Below, piece after piece: positions 13,061 through 18,170 of a stretch of DNA of 18,170 nt (position 1 is the first letter of the stretch; each line of letters opens with the position of its first letter). The position numbers and the translations under genes are program-made. This stretch comes from Geodermatophilaceae bacterium (GTDB taxonomy: Bacteria > Actinomycetota > Actinomycetes > Mycobacteriales > Geodermatophilaceae): NCBI GenBank assembly GCA_013813215.1, contig JACCSC010000316.1, positions 1-18,170 of the forward strand, read 5' to 3'. The notes below the pieces were generated by a model. The model searched no databases. It saw only the letters and a list, made by a program, of their open reading frames with translations, and was not told the origin of the DNA.

Positions 13061-15766
13061 TCAGGACACGCCGGTGTAGGCGACCACGCCGCGGCGTACG
13101 GCGGCGATGGCCGCGCGCGCCGTGCCGGCGAGCGGGCTGTCGGTCTTCGCCATCTGGTCCAGCAGGTCCAGCACCTGGCGGCACCAGCGGACGAAATCGC
13201 CGGCGGCCAGCGTCTGGCCCTGCTCGGCCAGCCCGCGCAGCACCCGGTCGAGGTCCTCGCCACGGGCCCAGCGGTGCACCGGCCAGCAGAACCCGAGGTC
13301 CGGCTCACGGGTCAGCTCCAACCGGTGCTCACCCTCGGCTCCGGACAGCCGGCCCCAGATCCGTACGGTCGCCGCCAGCGCCTCGCGGACCTGACCCTCG
13401 GGCATCCGCGGTGAGCCGGGTTCGGCCCCTCGCGATTCGAAGAGCACCGCGGAGACGACAGCGGCCAGCCCGGCGGCGTCGAGGTCGTCCCACACCCCGG
13501 CCCGGAGGCACTCCGCGACGAGCAGGTCGCTCTCCGACCACAACCGAGCCAGCCGCCGCCCATCGGCTGTCACGTCGTCACCCGCCAGGTAGCCGTAGGA
13601 GTCCAGCAGCGCGCACACCCGGTCCAAGGCGCGGCTGATGGAGTGCGTCCGGGTCTGGACGCGGCGCTGCAGCGCCTCGGTCTCCCGTTCCAGGCGCAAC
13701 CACCGCTCCCCCCAGCGGGCGTGCTGCTCGCGATCCGGGCAGGCGTGGCAGGGGTGGGCGCGCATCGCCGCCCGAAGTCCGACCAGCTCGGAGTCGTCGG
13801 CGGCCGCCGCCCGTTCGCGGCGCGGTCCCAGACCCTCCCCGACCCGCGCGTTGCGCAGCGTCGTGGCCAGGTCGCGGCGGGCGTGCGGCGAGCGGTGGTT
13901 GAAGTGCTTCGGTACGGCGATGCGGGTCAGCGAGCGCACCGGCGCGGGGAAGTCCGCTGCGCTGACCCGACCGGCCCACTTCTGCTCGGTCAGCACCAGC
14001 GGGCGCGGCTCACGCAGTGCGTCCAGCCCGGGGTCGAGCACCACGGCCAGCCCCTGCCGGCGCCCGGCCGGGATCCGGATCACATCGCCGGTCCGCAGCG
14101 CGGTCAGCGACTCCAGGGCGCGTGATCGCCGCCGGGTCGCGCCCTCCCGAGCCAGCAGCGACTCGCGCTGGGCGATGTCGCGGCGCAGTACGGCGTACGC
14201 GGCGAAATCGCCCCGGTCGCACCGCATCTGCTCGGCGTACCCGGCCATCACCTCGGTGTTGCGCTGGACCTGGCGGGCCAGCCCGACGACGGCGCGGTCG
14301 GCCTGGAACTGCGCGAAGGAGGACTCCAGCAGCGTGCGCGCGGCCGCCCGCCCGAGCTGACCGACCAGGTTGACGGCCATGTTGTACGACGGGCGGAACG
14401 ACGAGCGCAGGGGGTAGGTCCGGGTCGAGGCCAGCCCGGCGACCCGGCCGGGGTCCACCCCGGGGGACCAGGCCACGACCGCGTGTCCCTCGATGTCGAT
14501 GCCGCGCCGGCCGGCCCGGCCGGTGAGCTGCGTGTACTCCCCGGCCGTGATGTCGGCGTGCGTCTCGCCGTTGAACTTGACCAGCCGTTCCAGGACCACG
14601 GACCGGGCCGGCATGTTGATCCCTAGGGCCAGCGTCTCGGTGGCGAACACGACCTTTACCAGCCCGGCGGCGAACAGCTCCTCGACGGTCTCCTTGAACG
14701 TCGGGATCAGCCCCGCGTGGTGGGCGGCGATGCCGCGCTCGAGCCCGTCCAGCCAGTCCCAGTAGCCCAGGACGTCCAGGTCCTCCTCGGCGAGCACGGC
14801 ACACCGCTCCTGCACCAGGGCCCGTACCTCCTGGCGCTCCTCGGCGTCGTTCAGCCGGAGCCCGGAGGCGAGGCACTGGCCGACGGCGGCCTGGCACCCG
14901 GCCCGGCTGAAGACGAAGAAGATCGCCGGCAGCAGGCCCTCGTGGTCCAGTCGCGCGACGACGTCCGGGCGGGGTGTCGGCCGCCACCGGGCCGGCCGGC
15001 CCCCGCGGCGTTCGGTCCGCCAGGGCGCTTCCAGCCGCCGCTCCGCCTCGCGGGCTTGGCGGACGAGTTGCGGGTTGACGTCGCGCACGCCGTGCCGCTC
15101 GAACAGGTCGAACATCCGGGTGCCGACGATCATGTGCTGCCACAGCGGGACCGGGCGCTCCTCGCTGACCACGACCGCGGTGTCCCCGCGGACTGTCACC
15201 AGCCAGTCGGCGAACTCCTCGGCGTTGCTGACCGTGGCGGACAGGGAGATCAGCGTGACCGAGGCCGGCAGGTGGATGATCACCTCCTCCCAGACCGCCC
15301 CGCGGAACCGGTCGGCCAGATAGTGCACCTCGTCCATCACCACGTAGCCGAGCCCGGTCAGCGCCGACGAGCCGGCGTAGAGCATGTTGCGCAGCACCTC
15401 CGTGGTCATCACCACCACCGGGGCGTCGCCGTTGATGGCGTTGTCGCCGGTGAGCAGGCCGACGTTCGTCGCGCCGTGCCGCGCCCGCAGGTCGGCGTAC
15501 TTCTGGTTGGACAGGGCCTTGATGGGTGTCGTGTAGAAGCACTTGCGACCCATGGTCAGGGCCAGCGCGACGGCGAACTCGCCGACCACCGTCTTGCCGG
15601 CTCCGGTGGGAGCGGCCACGAGGACGCCGGAGCCGTCCTCCAGCGCCTCGCAGGCTTGGACCTGGAAGTCGTCCAGGACGAACTCCAGGTCGGCGCGGAA
15701 CTCGGCCAGCTGCGGGTAGCTCCCCCGCCGGCGGGCCGCGGCGTACCGCTCGGCGGGGCTGCTCAC
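13061..15766 (-). CDS. helY: HelY-type superfamily 2 (Ski2/Mtr4-like) RNA/DNA helicase
   Basis: 901 residues, the length expected of mycobacterial HelY. Helicase core: Walker A APTGAGKT at 52-59, TTPIKALSNQK at 79-89, DEVH box at 145-148, SAT at 176-178, then domain 2 with FSRAGC near 286-291, ETLALGINMPAR at 377-388 and motif VI QLTGRAGRRG at 413-422. The C-terminal third (about 720-901) fits the DSHCT region of Ski2-like helicases. It is an ATP-dependent helicase likely acting in RNA processing or turnover. The GTG at 15766 has TAGCCT 6 nt upstream, and that TAG is also the stop codon of the lipid kinase gene, so helY may have its own leaderless transcript within the tatA-tatC-kinase run. 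The neighbourhood matches M. tuberculosis Rv2092c. Confidence 0.95.
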   Translation of the reverse strand: MSSPAERYAAARRRGSYPQLAEFRADLEFVLDDFQVQACEALEDGSGVLVAAPTGAGKTVVGEFAVALALTMGRKCFYTTPIKALSNQKYADLRARHGATNVGLLTGDNAINGDAPVVVMTTEVLRNMLYAGSSALTGLGYVVMDEVHYLADRFRGAVWEEVIIHLPASVTLISLSATVSNAEEFADWLVTVRGDTAVVVSEERPVPLWQHMIVGTRMFDLFERHGVRDVNPQLVRQAREAERRLEAPWRTERRGGRPARWRPTPRPDVVARLDHEGLLPAIFFVFSRAGCQAAVGQCLASGLRLNDAEERQEVRALVQERCAVLAEEDLDVLGYWDWLDGLERGIAAHHAGLIPTFKETVEELFAAGLVKVVFATETLALGINMPARSVVLERLVKFNGETHADITAGEYTQLTGRAGRRGIDIEGHAVVAWSPGVDPGRVAGLASTRTYPLRSSFRPSYNMAVNLVGQLGRAAARTLLESSFAQFQADRAVVGLARQVQRNTEVMAGYAEQMRCDRGDFAAYAVLRRDIAQRESLLAREGATRRRSRALESLTALRTGDVIRIPAGRRQGLAVVLDPGLDALREPRPLVLTEQKWAGRVSAADFPAPVRSLTRIAVPKHFNHRSPHARRDLATTLRNARVGEGLGPRRERAAAADDSELVGLRAAMRAHPCHACPDREQHARWGERWLRLERETEALQRRVQTRTHSISRALDRVCALLDSYGYLAGDDVTADGRRLARLWSESDLLVAECLRAGVWDDLDAAGLAAVVSAVLFESRGAEPGSPRMPEGQVREALAATVRIWGRLSGAEGEHRLELTREPDLGFCWPVHRWARGEDLDRVLRGLAEQGQTLAAGDFVRWCRQVLDLLDQMAKTDSPLAGTARAAIAAVRRGVVAYTGVS

Positions 15767-15778
15767 CGACCCAGGCTA
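15767..15778 (-). promoter_or_regulatory. Probable leaderless -10 element for helY
   Basis: TAGCCT (15778-15773 on the minus strand) stands 6 nt before the helY GTG, identical in sequence and spacing to the element at the GH15 start. Its first three bases are the stop codon of the preceding lipid kinase gene. No Shine-Dalgarno is visible. Confidence 0.5.
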
Positions 15779-16615
15779 GAGCGGTACGACGACCCGCAGC
15801 GCGTCCGGCCGGATCGACACGTGTACCGGCAGCGGACCGAGGGGTTCACCGTCGGCGTAGGCGATGAGCCCGTGGCCGCTCAGCCGCACTGCGCCCGCGC
15901 GATACCGGCCGACCGCGGGGTGGTCGACGTGCCGGCCCGTGCGCAGCCTCGGCGCGACCCGCAGCAGTTCGCGCCGGCTCACCGGTCCGACGACCGTGAG
16001 GTCGAGCAGCCCGTCGGCCGGGTCGGCGTCCGGGCAGATCCGCAGGCCCCCGCCGTACATCCGCGTGTTACCGACGGCGACCAGGGTGACCAGGTGTTCG
16101 GACCGGACGCCGTCGAGGTCGAGGGTGAGCGGCGACGGGCGGAGCCGGGCCACCTCGGCGAGTACGGCGACGTCGTACCGGCGCGGTCCGCGCGGCCAGC
16201 GCAGGCCGTTGGCCCGGGCGGCGACGGCGGCGTCGAAGCCGGTGCACAGGACGGTGGCGAACGGCCGGTCCTCCGCCATCCCGAGATCGATCCGACGGGT
16301 CCGCCCGGCTGCGACCAGGTCGGCGGCGGCCAGCGGATCGGGGGGTACGCCGAGGTCGGCCGCGAGGTCGTTCCCGCTGCCGGCCGGGATGACGGCCAGG
16401 GCGGTCGGCGTACCGGCCAGGGCGGGCAGGACCCGGTGAACCGTTCCGTCGCCACCTACCACGACCAGCGTGTCGGCTCCCGCCGCCTGGGCTGCGTCCG
16501 TGACCCGCGTGACGTCCAGGCCCTGTTCGGCCAGCCGCCGCTCGACCCGCCGGCCCACGTCGGCGGCGCGCCCGCGCGCAGCCGTGGGGTTGACGAGCAG
16601 TACGACCGGGCCCAC
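15776..16615 (-). CDS. Diacylglycerol kinase-family lipid kinase
   Basis: 279 residues with the DAGK catalytic domain: NPTAARGR at 9-16, the nucleotide-binding GGDGT at 54-58 (VVGGDGTVHRV), and PAGSGND at 77-83. A C-terminal beta-rich half includes GGGLRICPDADPADGLLDLTV and YADGEPLG. The family phosphorylates diacylglycerol, sphingoid bases or related lipids using ATP; bacterial members recycle diacylglycerol or make phosphatidylinositol mannoside precursors, and the substrate cannot be told. The GTG start at 16615 is 8 bp after the tatC stop and the stop is 9 bp before helY, so co-transcription is likely. In the M. tuberculosis order that I recall, no kinase separates tatC and helY. Confidence 0.92.
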   Translation of the reverse strand: MGPVVLLVNPTAARGRAADVGRRVERRLAEQGLDVTRVTDAAQAAGADTLVVVGGDGTVHRVLPALAGTPTALAVIPAGSGNDLAADLGVPPDPLAAADLVAAGRTRRIDLGMAEDRPFATVLCTGFDAAVAARANGLRWPRGPRRYDVAVLAEVARLRPSPLTLDLDGVRSEHLVTLVAVGNTRMYGGGLRICPDADPADGLLDLTVVGPVSRRELLRVAPRLRTGRHVDHPAVGRYRAGAVRLSGHGLIAYADGEPLGPLPVHVSIRPDALRVVVPL

Positions 16616-16623
16616 GGTCGGGG

Positions 16624-17580
16624 TCAGGTGATCGCGTCGTAACGCCGCTGGTCCTCGACCGGCTCTGCCTCGGCCGGCAGCTCCGACGGGCTGGCGTCCA
16701 GCGGGCTAGCCTCGTCGTCGTCGAGGTGGCCCCAACCCTCGGCAGCGTCCCGACGGGCTCGGCGCTTGTCGTTGATCCGGGCGAACTGGATGGCCCCCTC
16801 GAACAGGATGGCCATCGGGATCGCGAGCGCGAGCATCGTGAACGGGTCGGTCGTCGGGGTGATGAAGGCGGCCAGGACGAAGGTGAGGAAGAACAACCAG
16901 CGGCGGGACTTGCTCAGTACGGCGTAGCTGAGGATCCCTACCGAGTTCAGCATCACCCCGAGCAGCGGCACCTCGAAGGCGATGCCGAAGGCGAGCAGCA
17001 GCTGCATGACGAAGCCCAGATATTCGGTCGCACCGAGCACCGACTCGATGCCGTCCCCCGACAGGCTCAACAGCAGCTTCAGGCCGTTGGTCAAGGTGAT
17101 GTAAGCCATGGCACAGCCGGCGGCGAAGAGCACCGTGGAGGCGGCGACGAAGATGAGCGCGTAGCGCCGCTCGTTCTGCTTGAGACCTGGCGTGATGAAG
17201 GCCCACAGTTGGTACAGCCACCAGGGGGCGGACACCACGAGCCCGGCGATGAGCGCGATCTTCAACCGCAGCGTCAGGTTGGACAGCACGTCGAAGAGGA
17301 GCAGCGTGCAGTCCCCGTTGTTCCGCTCGCTGAGCTCGCCGCGCACTTCGGTCGTGAGGTTGCAGTACGGCGCCTTGAGGAAGGTCAAGATCTCGTCGTA
17401 GAAGACGAACGCGACGACCATCCCGATCAGGATGCCGATCAGCGCCAGGCCGATCCGGTTGCGCAGCTCACGCAGGTGCTCGACCAGGCTCATCGCGCCG
17501 TCGCCACTCGAACCGGCGGCCTGGCCCTTACCGGTCGCGGCGCGGCGGCGAAACGGCAGCCGACGCTGCCGCCCGGTCAT
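16624..17580 (-). CDS. tatC: Sec-independent protein translocase subunit TatC
   Basis: 318 residues with six hydrophobic helices. Signal-peptide-binding residues lie in HLRELRNRI at 35-43. The conserved FITPGLKQNERR is at 128-139 after the second helix, and the membrane Glu203 is in AFGIAFEVPLLGVMLN. A basic N-terminal extension (1-29) and an acidic, Pro/Ala-rich C-terminal tail (about 276-318) are features shared by actinobacterial TatC. An internal ATG (MSLVEHLRELR, codon 30) is an alternative start. TatC binds twin-arginine signal peptides and forms the translocase with TatA, whose gene ends 21 bp upstream. Confidence 0.96.
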   Translation of the reverse strand: MTGRQRRLPFRRRAATGKGQAAGSSGDGAMSLVEHLRELRNRIGLALIGILIGMVVAFVFYDEILTFLKAPYCNLTTEVRGELSERNNGDCTLLLFDVLSNLTLRLKIALIAGLVVSAPWWLYQLWAFITPGLKQNERRYALIFVAASTVLFAAGCAMAYITLTNGLKLLLSLSGDGIESVLGATEYLGFVMQLLLAFGIAFEVPLLGVMLNSVGILSYAVLSKSRRWLFFLTFVLAAFITPTTDPFTMLALAIPMAILFEGAIQFARINDKRRARRDAAEGWGHLDDDEASPLDASPSELPAEAEPVEDQRRYDAIT

Positions 17581-17601
17581 CCCGTGGGTTCCGCCGCGCA
17601 G

Positions 17602-17874
17602 CTAGCGGGGATCGTCGGTGCGCGGCGGCCGGCTGTCCAGGTGCGGCTCGGCCGGGGTCTCTACAGGTATCGACCGGTCGGGATGCAGCTCCGGGCGGGC
17701 CGTCTCGGCCTCGGCCCGGGTCCGGACGTCGTCGTCCTTCATGCCCTTCATCTCACCCTTGAAGATGCGCAGCGACCGGCCCAGGGAACGGGAGGCGTCG
17801 GGCAGCTTCTTGTAGCCGAACAGCAGCAAGATGGCCAGGATGATCAGGCCGATCTCCAGCGGGCCGAGTCCCAT
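17602..17874 (-). CDS. tatA: Sec-independent protein translocase subunit TatA
   Basis: 90 residues: a membrane helix at 5-19, the hinge FG at 19-20 and the signature FGYKKLPD, an amphipathic helix to about residue 46 (ASRSLGRSLRIFKGEMKGM), and a charged disordered tail. TatA oligomers form the export conduit with TatC. The ATG is supported by AAGGA 6 nt upstream. It probably starts the tatA-tatC-kinase transcript, either alone or from the membrane-protein gene upstream. Confidence 0.95.
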   Translation of the reverse strand: MGLGPLEIGLIILAILLLFGYKKLPDASRSLGRSLRIFKGEMKGMKDDDVRTRAEAETARPELHPDRSIPVETPAEPHLDSRPPRTDDPR

Positions 17875-17946
17875 GCCGATCCTTCTTTCCTTCGAGGTCC
17901 TGCCGATGGTAGCTCTGTGTACCGATTCGGCAGCTGTGCGTGCTTG

Positions 17947-18170
17947 TCAGCGCAGGCTGTGCATGCGTTCGGTGTCCGGTTGTCGTTCGGCGCTGTGCCG
18001 CCCACTGGATGTGTCGCGCTGCAGCTGACCCAGCAGTTCGGGTACCCGCGGCTCGATGTCGCGGCGGAACGCGCTGACCGCCCGCCCCGTCCGGGCGAGC
18101 TGTCCGACGACCTGGAACCCGACGATGCCGAGCACGAGGCCGCTCACGACGAGCGCGACGATCCAGGCGA
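17947..18170 (-). CDS. Small membrane protein, N-terminus beyond window
   Basis: An open minus-strand frame enters from the right edge and stops at 17947. The visible part begins AWIVALVVSGLVLGIVGFQV, a transmembrane helix. A predicted helical cytoplasmic segment (LARTGRAVSAFRRDIEPRVPELLGQL) and a polar, His/Arg-rich tail follow. A GTG at 18147 could start it inside the helix, but the hydrophobic stretch continues upstream, so the true start is probably off the window. In actinobacteria the pafB/pafC genes lie near tatA; a small membrane protein in this gap fits that context. No function is known to me. Confidence 0.6.
   Translation of the reverse strand, partial: AWIVALVVSGLVLGIVGFQVVGQLARTGRAVSAFRRDIEPRVPELLGQLQRDTSSGRHSAERQPDTERMHSLR

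Noticed and set aside
12886..13308. Upstream extension of the DUF4333 frame into the helY 3' end
   Set aside because: The frame is a shadow of helY; the ATG at 12885 has its own ribosome-binding site and the expected repeat domain start.
14717..16642. Plus-strand open frame of about 640 codons across helY and the lipid kinase
   Set aside because: It spans two well-supported minus-strand genes and reads as low-complexity Gly/Arg/Val/Asp sequence.
1..18170. CRISPR array, tRNA/rRNA genes, transposases or integrase attachment sites
   Set aside because: No evenly spaced repeats, no cloverleaf-like sequence and no mobile-element protein motifs were found by reading both strands.

Overview
The window looks like a piece of actinobacterial (Actinomycetes) chromosome. 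It is GC-rich throughout, uses many GTG/TTG starts and has several 4-bp stop/start overlaps. The right half keeps the gene order known from Mycobacterium tuberculosis Rv2094c to Rv2089c: tatA, tatC, helY, a DUF4333-type membrane protein, a 5'-3' exonuclease and an M24 peptidase. A genus cannot be assigned from this sequence. No rRNA, tRNA, CRISPR array, transposase or phage gene was seen.

Left region (1-3690): lysine aminomutase / diaminohexanoate catabolism. A KamA-like lysine 2,3-aminomutase (2275-3690, +) diverges from L-erythro-3,5-diaminohexanoate dehydrogenase (kdd, 1143-2201, -). Kdd is followed, with a 4-bp GTGA overlap, by an amidohydrolase (YtcJ-like, 1146 down to the window edge). 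The two recognised enzymes belong to the lysine route first described in clostridia; the lysine 5,6-aminomutase that would link them is not in the window. The kdd/amidohydrolase junction is a long imperfect hairpin (1064-1146), exactly where the amidohydrolase lacks the N-terminal segment usual in its family. This is the most unusual structure in the window.

Middle region (3691-9945): a carbon-nitrogen hydrolase (+) is followed by a convergent VOC-fold protein (-). Next comes a tight minus-strand set: GH15 glucoamylase/trehalase-like hydrolase, a short-chain dehydrogenase whose start lies inside the GH15 3' end, and a divergent ZIP-type transporter. After these are a PlsC-type acyltransferase and an Lrp/AsnC regulator that overlap each other. 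A low-complexity palindromic element (about 9961-10025) sits between the Lrp gene and the M24 peptidase and is readable as a false N-terminal extension of Lrp.

Right region (10023-18170): M24 aminopeptidase (-) divergent from a stand-alone 5'-3' exonuclease (+). The exonuclease converges, 7 bp apart, with the DUF4333 membrane protein (-). Then come helY, a diacylglycerol kinase-family lipid kinase, tatC and tatA (all -), and the C-terminal part of a small membrane protein at the edge. Several genes have a TAnnnT hexamer exactly 6 nt before a GTG start (VOC, GH15, helY), the geometry expected of leaderless actinobacterial transcripts.
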